Origin: Lachnospiraceae bacterium oral taxon 500
GTDB taxonomy: Bacteria; Bacillota; Clostridia; Lachnospirales; Vallitaleaceae
Reading direction: 5' to 3'
Length of the DNA: 64,000 bases
Assembly (NCBI GenBank): GCA_002999035.1
Contig: CP027241.1
Span: forward strand, 809,001 to 873,000
Made by a program: the position numbers and the translations under genes. Below, piece by piece: positions 35,082 to 43,957 of the stretch; position 1 is the first letter of the stretch; each line of letters opens with the position of its first letter. The notes beneath the pieces are model-generated. The model was not told where the DNA came from, did not search any database, and was given only the letters and a program-made list of their open reading frames with translations.

Positions 35082-36818
35082 ATGGAATTTATTAAATTAT
35101 CTTTTAAATTAGCCGGACAGTATAAAAACCGTCTTAAAGCGGGAATGTTCTTTATTTTTCTGCAAAATGCTTCGGTTTTATTTGGTTTTTTTGCACTCTT
35201 TCTGGCATTTGGTTGGATGGGCGAAACGACTAATCGTCATATTTGGACAATTTTCGGAGTGCTGTTTGCTTCCTTCCTTTTTAATTTTCTGACGGGTTGG
35301 GCCAAAAGCGGTCTCAGCGACGGCGTTTTCTTTGGTATTTTTAAGGATTACCGACTGACCGTCGGCGAAAAGCTAAAAAAAGCGCCTATGGGCTATTTTG
35401 CCGAACAGAGCCTTTCAAGAATTATGGCTGCATTTACCAATGTGATGAAAAGCCTTGAAAACTATTCTTCCATGAGTATTGATTTTACTATTTCCGGTGT
35501 TTCCATATCCTTTTTCCTCTTAATTGGTATGTTTGGCGTAAATGCTAAAATCGGACTTCTAACCCTGATTTGCTTAATTCTTATTTGGCTTTGCGTATTC
35601 CTTATGGTAAATCTGGCCAAGAAAGAGGTCATCCGTGAACACGCTGCCATTACTAAGGTGAGCGATGCCCTTATTGACAGTATTTGCGGTATTCCTGTGC
35701 TTCGCAGTTTTCCGTCGGCTGATGCAGGGGTGGTCGAAGAAATCCATTCTAATTTGAAAAATGCTTCCGAGGAGCTTCGACTTTCTCAAGTCCATTTCGA
35801 AATTGTTTTTGTTATTTGTTCAAGAATTTTTTCGACCATTATCAATCTTTCCAGTTTGCTTGTCACCCTATTTTCTTGTTATCTTTATACTAAGGGAGAA
35901 GTCTTATTGCCGCAAGCACTCACCGTTTCGGCAGCGGGCTTTATGATTTTTGGCGGTTTGAAACAACTGGAAAATGCGTCCATACTGATGGTTAAAAACC
36001 CCGCCAATATGCAGTATTTAGATGAGGTTTTAGATATTCCGGAAATCAGCGATGGTACTTTAAGCGTTGCGGCAAATCAGGACATTGTATTTGATCAGGT
36101 AAGTTTTAGCTATGACCAAAGAAATCCGGTCTTAAAAGATATTTCATTTACGATTCCTCAGGGCTCAAAGACAGCTATCGTAGGGCCGTCCGGTTCCGGA
36201 AAAACTACAATTATCAATTTAATCTCCCGTTTTTATGATATTGACAGCGGCGCAATCCGATTGGGAAATAACGATATCCGGGACTATACAGTCGAAAATC
36301 TGCTTAAAAATCTTTCTCTTGTTTTCCAAGATGTGTATCTTTTTCAGGATACTGTCGAAAACAATATCCGCTTTGCCAATCCTCAGGCTAGCCACGAAGA
36401 AGTGGTAGAAGCTGCTAAAAAAGCACGCTGCCATAACTTTATTATGGAACTTCCCGATGGCTATAACACTATGGTGGGCGAAGGCGGAAGCTCCCTCTCC
36501 GGCGGAGAAAAGCAAAGGGTTTCCATTGCCAGAGCGCTGCTTAAAAATGCACCGATTATTCTTTTAGATGAAGCAACCAGTTCGGTTGACCCTGAAAATG
36601 AATATGAGATTTTGGCAGCGATCGAAGAATTATCCAAAGGGCATACGGTGATTTCCATAGCGCACAGACTTTCTACCGTAAGACAAGCCGATCAAATCTT
36701 AGTGATTGATGACGGTAAATTGGTGCAAGAGGGAAAACATAACGATTTGATCCACGAGGAAGGAATTTATTCCGCATTCATCAAGGCAAGAGAACGAGCC
36801 GCTAACTGGAAATTATAG
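35082..36818 (+). CDS. ABC transporter, exporter fold, second subunit of a heterodimer
   Basis: A 578-residue partner of the preceding gene. Six membrane helices in residues 15-300 (FGFFALFLAFGWMG, FTISGVSISFFLLIGMFGV), then an NBD with Walker A GPSGSGKTT, Q-loop VFQDVYLF, signature LSGGEKQR, Walker B IILLDEATSSVDPENE and switch His in SIAHRLSTV. KLKKAPMGYF in the first cytoplasmic loop also occurs in the element-borne paralogue at 46173-47897. Co-transcribed with the gene upstream; followed by a strong hairpin. Confidence 0.9.
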   Translation: MEFIKLSFKLAGQYKNRLKAGMFFIFLQNASVLFGFFALFLAFGWMGETTNRHIWTIFGVLFASFLFNFLTGWAKSGLSDGVFFGIFKDYRLTVGEKLKKAPMGYFAEQSLSRIMAAFTNVMKSLENYSSMSIDFTISGVSISFFLLIGMFGVNAKIGLLTLICLILIWLCVFLMVNLAKKEVIREHAAITKVSDALIDSICGIPVLRSFPSADAGVVEEIHSNLKNASEELRLSQVHFEIVFVICSRIFSTIINLSSLLVTLFSCYLYTKGEVLLPQALTVSAAGFMIFGGLKQLENASILMVKNPANMQYLDEVLDIPEISDGTLSVAANQDIVFDQVSFSYDQRNPVLKDISFTIPQGSKTAIVGPSGSGKTTIINLISRFYDIDSGAIRLGNNDIRDYTVENLLKNLSLVFQDVYLFQDTVENNIRFANPQASHEEVVEAAKKARCHNFIMELPDGYNTMVGEGGSSLSGGEKQRVSIARALLKNAPIILLDEATSSVDPENEYEILAAIEELSKGHTVISIAHRLSTVRQADQILVIDDGKLVQEGKHNDLIHEEGIYSAFIKARERAANWKL

Positions 36819-36827
36819 AAACGATAA

Positions 36828-36875
36828 ATACTTCCTCAAATCAGGCCTAATGAGCGGCTTGGTTTGAGGAAGTAT
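36828..36875. terminator. Hairpin after the ABC pair
   Basis: ATACTTCCTCAAA (36828-36840) pairs exactly with TTTGAGGAAGTAT (36863-36875), with a 22-base loop. No clear T-run follows on either strand, so it may stabilise RNA ends or terminate weakly. Confidence 0.55.
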
Positions 36876-36945
36876 GATTCATTCCATTCTTTGCAGACAA
36901 TATTCCTTTTACTTTTGTAAAATGCCCTTTACTATCCTATTCCGA

Positions 36946-37488
36946 CTATTTTGATTTACAATTTTTCTGATGAGCCTTTAATTTTTTCATCGCCCAATCA
37001 TAATGGCTTGCGGTAGCACTTACAAAATAGGAACCAAGTGTACTGCCCCCTGTCCATTTATAGACACCTTTAGAGAACAATTCTTCACTTGTAAATTTTT
37101 CAGCCAGCTCTAAAACATCTTTATGAGATTTATTCAACATATCCGCAGCATCTGCAAGAGAAGTTTTTTGATGTTTCTTCCAGAATTCCACATTCATATC
37201 CCCATACGTTTTCCAATTATATGGTTCAGGCAAAAATGGTTTTTCTTCTCCGTTTTGATTGGAATGTACCCAATTCAAAATAAGCTGATGCCATTCATAG
37301 AGATGGATTAAAACATCTCTTAGATTCTTATCTCTTTTCCAATGGGCTTCTTTTTTCTTTTCATCTTTTGAAAAATCAAAGGGTGTATTTAACTCTTCCT
37401 CAGTCATCTTTGAAATAAGTAAATCTAACTTTTCATAGTTTTCCTTGGCAGCAGTCATTAAATCGCTTTTTGTCGTTGGTCTTGGCAT
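36946..37488 (-). CDS. ClbS/DfsB-family four-helix protein
   Basis: A 180-residue protein of the DinB-like ClbS/DfsB family: it starts PRPTTKSDLMTAAKENYEKL, has RDVLIHLYEWHQLILNWV with the conserved His, and ends with GSTLGSYFVSATASHYDWAMKKL. ClbS protects against colibactin by opening its cyclopropane ring, while most homologues have unknown substrates. It stands alone between convergent and divergent genes. Ribosome-site spacing is ordinary. A self-protection or detoxifying role is possible but unproven. Confidence 0.85.
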   Translation of the reverse strand: MPRPTTKSDLMTAAKENYEKLDLLISKMTEEELNTPFDFSKDEKKKEAHWKRDKNLRDVLIHLYEWHQLILNWVHSNQNGEEKPFLPEPYNWKTYGDMNVEFWKKHQKTSLADAADMLNKSHKDVLELAEKFTSEELFSKGVYKWTGGSTLGSYFVSATASHYDWAMKKLKAHQKNCKSK

Positions 37489-37549
37489 AATATTTTACTC
37501 CTTATCTTTATTTAAGATAATGATACCTCATAATACTTGACACCATTTG

Positions 37550-38449
37550 TCAAGTTATATATTTTTCTGACATTTTATTTATCGTTTTTTTAATTTGCAT
37601 TCTAACTTCTTCAGGTTCCAATACTTCTACACCATCTCCAAATGAAAAAATATAATTATATAAGTTATAGTCATTCGGTATTTCTATTTCAGTATATAAA
37701 TTTCCGTCATTATCTTCTGTAATTTCTCCGTTTAATTCATCATATACTCTGAAAGCAACTTTACGATCAAACTTAACTTTTATATGCACTGTATTCTCAT
37801 GTGACATTTCTTTTTTCAGTATCATATTCTCAAAGCTGTCTTCAAACTTTTCAGCAGAGATTTCCAAATTCTTTATCCGAGATAATTTGAAATATCTGAA
37901 ATCATGTCTAAGCAAACACAAGGCATATAGATACCAGTCCTGACTCTTAAAGAGCAGTCTGACAGGTTTAACGCTTCTATTCGTTTCTTCTTCATTGCTG
38001 CTAAAGTATGAAAACGAGATAATATTTTTATTTAAAATCGCTGACTTAATATCATTAAATACTTTTTCATACCTCTTGTTATTTTGCCAATTATTAAAGT
38101 CAACTTCTATCCAACTGGTATTTTTCATTTTAAAGAGTGCGGAAAGTTTTGTTAGAAGCTCATTCTCATGTTGTATTGCCGTATGATCTAATCCTTGAAG
38201 AGCCGACATAATCCTTTGTTTCTCATTTTTAGACAGCAGTGATTTACTCAGCACAAAATCTTCGGCAATTTCTATTCCGCCGCCCTTTCCTTGTGTGGCA
38301 TAAATGGGAATACCGGCACTGCTGATAGAGTCAATATCTCGATAAATTGTTCTGACCGATACCTCAAATTTATCGGCCAGTTCACTTGCTGTAACTTTTC
38401 CCCTTTCTAAAATGTAATATAGTATCCTAAATAATCTATTATCTTTCAT
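37550..38449 (-). CDS. YafY-type WYL-domain regulator
   Basis: A 299-residue transcription factor. The N-terminal HTH_11 reads RLFRILYYILERGKVTASELADKFEVSVRTIYRDIDSISSAG. IPIYATQGKGGGIEIAEDF leads to the WYL domain (SVKPVRLLFKSQDWYLYALCLLRHDFRYFKLSRI) and the WCX C-terminus. WYL regulators bind nucleotides or other small ligands and often respond to DNA damage or control nearby genes. The ClbS-like gene 61 bp downstream on the same strand could be its target. Confidence 0.9.
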   Translation of the reverse strand: MKDNRLFRILYYILERGKVTASELADKFEVSVRTIYRDIDSISSAGIPIYATQGKGGGIEIAEDFVLSKSLLSKNEKQRIMSALQGLDHTAIQHENELLTKLSALFKMKNTSWIEVDFNNWQNNKRYEKVFNDIKSAILNKNIISFSYFSSNEEETNRSVKPVRLLFKSQDWYLYALCLLRHDFRYFKLSRIKNLEISAEKFEDSFENMILKKEMSHENTVHIKVKFDRKVAFRVYDELNGEITEDNDGNLYTEIEIPNDYNLYNYIFSFGDGVEVLEPEEVRMQIKKTINKMSEKYIT

Positions 38450-38530
38450 CGTCTTAACATCTCCTATATTTATTCTACCATATTTCAGCTTAATTTTAGG
38501 GAACTAAACTGTGCTTTTTTACTATATTCG

Positions 38531-38829
38531 TTAAAGCTCTCCTTCTATTATTTTTTGCATATATAATGACATATCCTTTATAAATTCCTCAAAACCACAA
38601 ATGTCTTTCATCTCTTCATGCTCTATATCATAGAAAGCTACCTTCTTTGTCTTAGGATTCCAGATAATATAGATATGGTCATAATCTCCCGTCAGTTTGG
38701 ATAGCCGCAGAATTTTTTGTCTGCCTTTTTTAATCGGAACCGTATTGATCAAAGAGAAAAACTCTATCCATTTAAAATCACAGTCTTTAAGCTCAAAATG
38801 CAATTCAGCGCTTTGCAGAAAATTGAGTT
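38531..38829 (-). pseudogene. C-terminal fragment resembling SMI1/KNR4 (SUKH) proteins
   Basis: The frame reads NFLQSAELHFELKDCDFKW to GDYDHIYIIWNPKTKKVAFYDIEHEEMKDICGFEEFI and a helical tail, a pattern typical of the end of SMI1/KNR4-type immunity proteins. A TAA just upstream of the NFLQ segment closes the frame, and there is no ribosome site or N-terminal half. It overlaps the ankyrin-like fragment in another frame, so the two were probably joined by deletion with a frameshift. Confidence 0.45.
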
Positions 38830-39069
38830 AATATCAACTCCGTTCTTTATAAAGAAATCAAGTACTTTATAATTTCTGTCCGAAACTGCACTGCGAAATG
38901 CCTGTCCACCGTATTTTTCGACTGTATGACCTAATTCATGGATAATCGGCAGGTTCTCATATTTTTCCCCATATAAAGCCTGTTCAAATGCCTCTGTCTT
39001 TGCTTCATTGACAGCATTTACCTTTGCGCCATGCTCCACAAGATACCGGATAAATCTCCTACGAGTTTT
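38764..39069 (-). pseudogene. Ankyrin-repeat fragment
   Basis: After the TAG at 39070 the same frame continues as FIRYLVEHGAKVNAVNEAK, and later GQAFRSAVSDRNYKVLDFFIKNGVDIN, two ankyrin-like units (A.., LV..GA.VNA). It has no start of its own with a ribosome site. The frame is lost where the SUKH-like fragment begins. Ankyrin and SUKH proteins are both frequent immunity proteins in polymorphic-toxin loci. Confidence 0.5.
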
Positions 39070-39477
39070 CTAAACCCACTTAAGGCCGTTAACATCTTTT
39101 AAAACCATAGATTTTCCATCATAATCGTTTTTTAGTTCAACTTCTTTTTCCTTAACCGATATGTTGTTGTACCAGTGTTCCAAACTTGCATATTTTCCTG
39201 TATGAATATTGATAAGCATGCTGGTTATCGGATCCCAAGTATCTTTCTTTACCGTTTCCGCCAATAAATAATACGCATCTAAAAATATCAGATTTCTCCC
39301 ATACATCCAAAATGGAAGTTTAATATCTAACAACGGCAATTTGCCCGAAAAAATTTCATCTCCATGCGGCGGCACTGTTTCATAATGAAACTCTATCTCA
39401 CTCCCATAATATACAATCCTTGCCCCTTCACATCCGATGCTTTGAGGAATCCCCTCCTCAGCCACTAAAACTTCCAT
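39070..39477 (-). CDS. Hypothetical protein, possibly immunity-like
   Basis: A 135-residue soluble protein that I do not recognise. It is mostly beta with many aromatics (IVYYGSEIEFHYETVPPHGDEIF, FWMYGRNLIFLDAYYLLAETV, SLEHWYNNISVKEKEVEL). AAGGAGAA lies before the ATG. Its TAG is followed in frame by an ankyrin-like fragment, so it may be the intact first domain of a longer ancestor. It follows the esterase gene by 28 bp and may be read from the same transcript. Size and company recall immunity genes. Confidence 0.6.
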   Translation of the reverse strand: MEVLVAEEGIPQSIGCEGARIVYYGSEIEFHYETVPPHGDEIFSGKLPLLDIKLPFWMYGRNLIFLDAYYLLAETVKKDTWDPITSMLINIHTGKYASLEHWYNNISVKEKEVELKNDYDGKSMVLKDVNGLKWV

Positions 39478-39505
39478 TGTGTTCTCCTTTGTAATATTAT
39501 TTACA

Positions 39506-40156
39506 CTAATTGGCTTTTCCGTCCTGTGAATTATCCAGATTCAGAACCCATGCAAATGCTTTTGCTGTCCTGATATCAGAGTCCTTAAAATGATTACCTT
39601 GATTCCACTCAAGCACCGTAGTTATCCCTTTCTCCTGAAGCAGCACGTTTGCCTCGCGAATACAATCTCCGACAGACGCCATGACAGGATTACGTGTTTT
39701 TTCCTCTTTATCTCCCAGGCTCAAATAAATCTTGTCCGCCTTTATTTCGCTGTTCTTCATGTAATCAACAAAACCCAGAAACCAGATGGATGGTGACGCC
39801 GCTGCCACCGCATGAAATACATCCGTCTGATAAGCTGCCCATAGTGCGAAAAGCCCTGCAAGCGAATACCCACCGATGATATATGTTTTATCTTTGTCAG
39901 CACAAAGGCTCAGTATTTCTTCAAGTGTATCCTTCGCACCTTCTCCGAAGTTATCCTTACCAAACAGTGCAGGTGCCGGCCACGGAGACAGCTGGTCGTT
40001 CCACTTGTCTATCTTGATTGCAAGGAGGTAAAAATTCGGCTTTGAAAGCCGCTTTATCTCATTTACTTCATTCTCAATAACAGACAAATCCTGTTCATCC
40101 ACAGGCTGGATAAGTACTATTTCTGCCGCAGGATTTCCATATTCATATACCGTCAT
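39506..40156 (-). CDS. Alpha/beta-hydrolase esterase-like protein
   Basis: A 216-residue hydrolase of the small esterase type. GGYSLAGLFALWAAYQTDVFHAVAAASPSIW holds the nucleophile Ser in GYSLAG and matches the FrsA/enterochelin-esterase-like pattern. LSLGDKEEKTRNPVMA may carry the acid and GNHFKDSD the catalytic His. The ATG overlaps the recombinase stop (ATGA) and has GGGGAGA upstream, so expression is coupled to the recombinase. If the mobile element ends here, the esterase is either the flanking host gene or cargo. Confidence 0.75.
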   Translation of the reverse strand: MTVYEYGNPAAEIVLIQPVDEQDLSVIENEVNEIKRLSKPNFYLLAIKIDKWNDQLSPWPAPALFGKDNFGEGAKDTLEEILSLCADKDKTYIIGGYSLAGLFALWAAYQTDVFHAVAAASPSIWFLGFVDYMKNSEIKADKIYLSLGDKEEKTRNPVMASVGDCIREANVLLQEKGITTVLEWNQGNHFKDSDIRTAKAFAWVLNLDNSQDGKAN

Positions 40157-42027
40157 TTCAATTCTCTCCCCATCAATATGACTTCATTTTCTTTTTTTAA
40201 ACCGTACCTTTCATAGAACTTCGGCAATTTTCCTCTCATTCTCCACACCCCGCCGCTACTGACGGCAGTGTTGTCTATTGTATAGGAATACAATTTATTA
40301 ACCTCGTTGCTTGATTGAGGATACAATTTATTGCCGTCATTTTCCTCAGCAGCTTTTGCATTTTTTCTTCTACTCTTGAATAATCGTCCATCTTGAGAGT
40401 CTTTTTTTCCTGTCTTGTATATGATAGTAATCATTGCAGGATCAATTTCCCCATCAGCGTTTGTCCCGCCAATTATAATTTTTTCTACTATACTTTCAAA
40501 TACAGTTCTATCAAATTCTTCAAGATATTTATTTGACTCTAACAGCTTCTTAAATCCCTCAAGTCTTTTCTTTAATGCTTTTTCATCGGTCAAAGTTATC
40601 TCTAACGCTCTTTTTTCTTCAAGCAATTTTTCCTTACTTATAGATATTTCATTATATTTCTCTTGATATATGTCCATACTGATTGATTCATTAAGCCTTA
40701 ATTCAACAAGATCTTTTTCTTTCTTCAGTATTTTATCAAGTTGATTACTAATTTTCTTCAAGTCCTTTGCTAAGCTATTATCTTTCAGTTCTTCTTCCGC
40801 AGTTTTTAAGAATTCATTTGTAATTTCCACATTGTTGTGGCATACCTGACGATAGCTTTCCATAAATGCTTTTTCTATAGCTTCTTCCTCAATGCCTTTG
40901 CTGTGTGGACAATACTTCTTTCCGTTTTTAGTAGCATTAACGCATTGCCAAATTACTTTCTTGTATTCAGAACTTGAGTGCCAATTTCTTCTTGAAAGCA
41001 TATGACCGCAAAAGCCGCATTCCAGCATACTGCTGAAAGCATATTTCCTTGAATACTTTTCTCTTTTACCACCATTATTAGCAACTGTATTTCTATTCTT
41101 CGCCCTTCTTAACCTAATTCCCTGAGCCTTTTCAAAATCTTCTTCTGAAATAATAGGCTCATGATGGTTTTCAATGTAGAATTTATCTTGTTCCCCAAAG
41201 TTATCCAATCTTCTTTTTGAAATAGGATCAACAGTGAATGTTTTACCCATCAGAAGATCGCCCTTGTATTTTTCATTCTTAATAATTCCCAAAACCGTAG
41301 TTTCAGTCCATTTCTTATATCCTCTTGGCGATAAATAACCTTGTTCTTCAAGCTCTCTGGAAATAACCATTCCGCCAACACCCTCAAGGTATCTTCTGAA
41401 AATATATCGTACAATCTCAGCTTCTTTTTCATTTATGGAAATACTCTTAGTTTCCGGATCATAGTCATAACCCAAGCAACCTTGAAACCCAACCATTTCT
41501 CCTCTTTCCATCTTCATTCTCAAGCCTTTTTTAACATTGGCTGAAATATTTTCTACTTCTTGCTGGGCAACTGAACTTAGAATAGTTAAAAGTAACTCTC
41601 CATCCATCGTTAAAGTATTGATGTTTTCTTCTTCAAAAAATACCGCAACATTAAACTCTTTCAGCTTTCTTACATACTTTAAGGTATCTAATGTATTTCT
41701 CGTAAATCTTGATATAGACTTTGTAATTATCATATCTATATCACCATTCATACAGTCATTTATCAACCTTTGAAAGTCAATTCTTCGATCAACCTGTGTT
41801 CCTGTTATCGCTTCGTCAGCATATATCCCGGCAAGAGTCCAATCGTTATTCTTCTGTATAAATTCTGTGTAGTGTTCTACCTGAGAATTATAGCTGTTAA
41901 TCTGATCTTCTGTATCCGTACTAACTCTGCAATAAGCTGCCACTCTCTTTATTGAGCGTTCAACACAGCCTGATGCAGTTCTTTTTAGTGTGGTATCACC
42001 TTTAATAACTTTTACATCTTTCTTCAC
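40153..42027 (-). CDS. Large serine recombinase (element integrase)
   Basis: A 624-residue site-specific recombinase. The resolvase domain begins RVAAYCRVSTDTEDQINSY with catalytic Ser36. Arg-rich ISRFTRNTLDTLKYVRKL follows, then the Recombinase domain and a zinc ribbon (CGFCGHMLSRR ... CPHSKG), a long coiled coil (about 400-500) and a variable tail. Such enzymes move Tn4451/Tn1549-like elements by a circular intermediate. It uses GTG at 42027 with AGGAGG eight bases upstream. It is preceded by a SHOCT-like gene and a sigma-like gene, the usual right-end order of clostridial conjugative elements, so one attachment site should lie near the 40.1-kb end. Confidence 0.93.
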   Translation of the reverse strand: MKKDVKVIKGDTTLKRTASGCVERSIKRVAAYCRVSTDTEDQINSYNSQVEHYTEFIQKNNDWTLAGIYADEAITGTQVDRRIDFQRLINDCMNGDIDMIITKSISRFTRNTLDTLKYVRKLKEFNVAVFFEEENINTLTMDGELLLTILSSVAQQEVENISANVKKGLRMKMERGEMVGFQGCLGYDYDPETKSISINEKEAEIVRYIFRRYLEGVGGMVISRELEEQGYLSPRGYKKWTETTVLGIIKNEKYKGDLLMGKTFTVDPISKRRLDNFGEQDKFYIENHHEPIISEEDFEKAQGIRLRRAKNRNTVANNGGKREKYSRKYAFSSMLECGFCGHMLSRRNWHSSSEYKKVIWQCVNATKNGKKYCPHSKGIEEEAIEKAFMESYRQVCHNNVEITNEFLKTAEEELKDNSLAKDLKKISNQLDKILKKEKDLVELRLNESISMDIYQEKYNEISISKEKLLEEKRALEITLTDEKALKKRLEGFKKLLESNKYLEEFDRTVFESIVEKIIIGGTNADGEIDPAMITIIYKTGKKDSQDGRLFKSRRKNAKAAEENDGNKLYPQSSNEVNKLYSYTIDNTAVSSGGVWRMRGKLPKFYERYGLKKENEVILMGRELK

Positions 42028-42087
42028 TGCATCCGCCTCCTTTTTGTATCTTTCTATGCAGTTATATTATACCACACTTGCAAAACA

Positions 42088-42234
42088 TTATAAATATAAT
42101 TCTGTGGAGATATTATACTTTTTCATCAGCTTTAGTTTTATCTTTTTATATTCAATATCACTGAGCAAGTGCTTAGAAAGTAACATAGACAGCATAGATA
42201 ATTGGAGGCTATATCTTAATAGTTCATTATTCAT
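42088..42234 (-). CDS. Small SHOCT-like protein
   Basis: A 48-residue protein beginning MNNELLRYSLQLSMLSMLLS, with LLSKHLLSDIEYKKIKLKLMKKYNIS resembling the SHOCT signature (LLxxGLITxxEYxxIKxKLL). GAGGAGG lies seven bases before the ATG. Small SHOCT proteins commonly precede the serine recombinase in Tn1549-like elements. Role unknown. Confidence 0.7.
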   Translation of the reverse strand: MNNELLRYSLQLSMLSMLLSKHLLSDIEYKKIKLKLMKKYNISTELYL

Positions 42235-42696
42235 TCTAAATCCTCCTCATATAATTTTATCTAAAGTTTTATGACATTAACGGGTGCTTAGGATAAGCAA
42301 CATTGGAATCTCACCACCGCCCCTGTTAAGATGAGCCGGTTTTCACTAAAGAAGTATCATTATCATTACTTAGGTCATCGCTCGCAAAGTTATCCTCGTT
42401 CTTTGCTTTAAGAAAATTTATTTATCGCTCGTTTCCTTCTATCCTTGTCTTTGACAGTATTCATTTAAACCGAATTTCTTCAGCAGGAAAGTCATGGCGT
42501 AAATTCCTTACGCTCACTAAGTAATTAAAAGTCCCGTCATGGTCTATTCAGTTGTCAAAGAACAAATATTTGAAAGGGATTTTCTTTACATCTTCCTGTT
42601 TGCCATAAATAGGCTATATCTCTTATAAAAGTAAAGGAAGTCAAACTCCCCTTCACTTTACATAAGGAAAATTTGACCCCTTTGGTTACCGAAGTT
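42235..42696. other. Gene-free interval inside the mobile element
   Basis: No open frame with a ribosome site was found on either strand. The interval is not strongly repetitive; it may carry promoters for the SHOCT-recombinase unit, but I could not assign clear -35/-10 boxes. Confidence 0.5.
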
Positions 42697-43107
42697 TTAA
42701 AGTTCTTCGATGAATTTTTTCAGCTTTTCAAGAATTTTGTTTCTTCTTTTGATTAAGGCTGGATGTGTAATACTTTTAAGCTTTGCCACTGAACGAACCG
42801 TTTCATCATTGAAATACAAGCGTTCAATAATATCTCTTTCTTCTGCATTGAGTCTTGATATAGCATTTCTGACTGCTTCAATCATCATCTGTGTTTCAAC
42901 AATCTTTTCTACATCAACACTTTCATCGACAATATTATCTACAAAGTGTCCGTCATGATCCAATGATGAAAAAAAGAGCAAGTGGTTTTTCTTGTCCACC
43001 TGCTCTAAATACTTTTCGTGTTCTTTTTCTCGCCAGTAGACTTTATATATCTGCTCGCTGACTTTAACCCTTTGTCCGTTAACATAAAGGTAATATTCTT
43101 TTGGCAT
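42697..43107 (-). CDS. Sigma-70-like HTH protein of conjugative elements
   Basis: A 136-residue protein that starts MPKEYYLYVNGQRVKVSEQIYKVYWR, as in many clostridial conjugative elements. It ends with a region-4-like HTH (RLNAEERDIIERLYFNDETVRSVAKLKSITHPALIKRRNKILEKL). It probably regulates element transcription. GGAGG precedes the ATG. A truncated relative starting AKEYYLYVKGKAVPVSEEE lies at 50446-50709, showing that this segment was duplicated with the cargo. Confidence 0.85.
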   Translation of the reverse strand: MPKEYYLYVNGQRVKVSEQIYKVYWREKEHEKYLEQVDKKNHLLFFSSLDHDGHFVDNIVDESVDVEKIVETQMMIEAVRNAISRLNAEERDIIERLYFNDETVRSVAKLKSITHPALIKRRNKILEKLKKFIEEL

Positions 43108-43153
43108 TTTATTTCCTCCATTTCTTTTTTGTCTGCGTTTTTAGACAAAAAAG

Positions 43154-43186
43154 GAGGACTTCTGCACATAAGCATAAGAAGTCCTC
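43154..43186 (-). terminator. Terminator below module 1
   Basis: GAGGACTTCT (43154-43163) pairs with AGAAGTCCTC (43177-43186); on the minus strand six T follow. It separates the ECF operon from the sigma-like gene. Confidence 0.85.
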
Positions 43187-43251
43187 TGAAATGAAATAAA
43201 CTTGCTCTTTCCTTATATTTTAAATTTGATTTTTTATGGTAATTACCAGTA

Positions 43252-43305
43252 TCAAAAAGGTCTATTGTTTTTTTCTATATAAATAACAGACCCTAAATAA
43301 TACAT
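43252..43305 (-). CDS. 17-residue micro-ORF, copy 1
   Basis: Encodes MYYLGSVIYIEKNNRPF. GGAGG lies eight bases before the ATG, unusually good for so short a frame. Its 3' half overlaps the imperfect hairpin at 43259-43292, which is followed by T. A copy with one changed residue (Tyr to His) is at 50860-50913. This layout resembles a translated leader that alters folding of the RNA, but no regulated gene follows except the sigma-like one. Confidence 0.6.
   Translation of the reverse strand: MYYLGSVIYIEKNNRPF
43259..43292 (-). terminator. Imperfect hairpin within the micro-ORF
   Basis: GGTCTATTGTT pairs with AATAACAGACC at 9 of 11 positions; a run of five T follows on the minus strand. It could act as terminator or attenuator. 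Confidence 0.55.
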
Positions 43306-43358
43306 AGCAATTACCTCCATTATTTAATCCATTTTTCCCCCTCACAAACAAAGATTGA

Positions 43359-43940
43359 TTAAATCACTCCTGCTTTTTCAAAATGCTTCTTCAATAATTT
43401 CTTTGAAATCACTGCTCCAATCAATCCGCAAATAGCTATTAGAATAAGCATCATTACTGTAGTCATAGGAGAAACAATTTTAGTTAATGTACCTAAATAT
43501 TCGCTCCCAAACATTTTTTCATAAGATTTAAGTGTTTGATCTGCATAAAAAAGAAATGGTACATACATTCCACCAAAGCCGGCAAGAACACAAAATATCA
43601 TATATCCAATTGTTAATCCTTTATAATTGCCAACCCCTTTTGTTCTTGCAATCAACATAGCTATAATCCCGGCAAATATGCAACTAATGATATATGGTGG
43701 ATAAAAACCTATAATGCTTGTAAGTACACAAAATAATAAAATCATCCATGGATTTTTTGTTTTTACCGGTACTAAGAAATAGGCAATTGCTCCAATAATT
43801 GACCATATCGGAACTGCTAATAACATTGTGTATGGCGATATGAACAGAAAAGATAACACTCTATATAAAACCTGTGAGCATAACACCATTAGTGCTGTAA
43901 TAATTAAATCTTTAATTTGAAATTTCTTTTTTTCTTCCAT
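43359..43940 (-). CDS. MptD-type ECF transporter S component (module 1)
   Basis: A 193-residue membrane protein with about six helices (MVLCSQVLYRVLSFLFI, IWSIIGAIAYFLV, WMILLFCVLTSIIGFYPPYIISCIFAGIIAMLIA). The end KKLLKKHFEKAGVI is typical of the Trep_Strep/MptD S-component family. S components bind the substrate and join the T and A subunits encoded just upstream. The real ligand of this family is not settled. It is the last gene of the module 1 operon, followed by the duplicated micro-ORF and two hairpins. Confidence 0.82.
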   Translation of the reverse strand: MEEKKKFQIKDLIITALMVLCSQVLYRVLSFLFISPYTMLLAVPIWSIIGAIAYFLVPVKTKNPWMILLFCVLTSIIGFYPPYIISCIFAGIIAMLIARTKGVGNYKGLTIGYMIFCVLAGFGGMYVPFLFYADQTLKSYEKMFGSEYLGTLTKIVSPMTTVMMLILIAICGLIGAVISKKLLKKHFEKAGVI

Positions 43941-43957
43941 AATTATTCTCCTTGTTT

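Larger units (their letters stand above)
43151..43390. repeat. Direct repeat copy 1 at the end of cargo module 1
   Basis: About 240 bp match 50759-50998 at roughly 95% by eye. The block covers a terminator, the 17-codon micro-ORF, and the last codons of the S-subunit gene (KKHFEKAGVI in both). Confidence 0.92.

Noticed and set aside
36828-36875. Insertion-sequence terminal repeats
   Set aside because: The inverted repeats flank only 22 bases and no transposase gene is present nearby.
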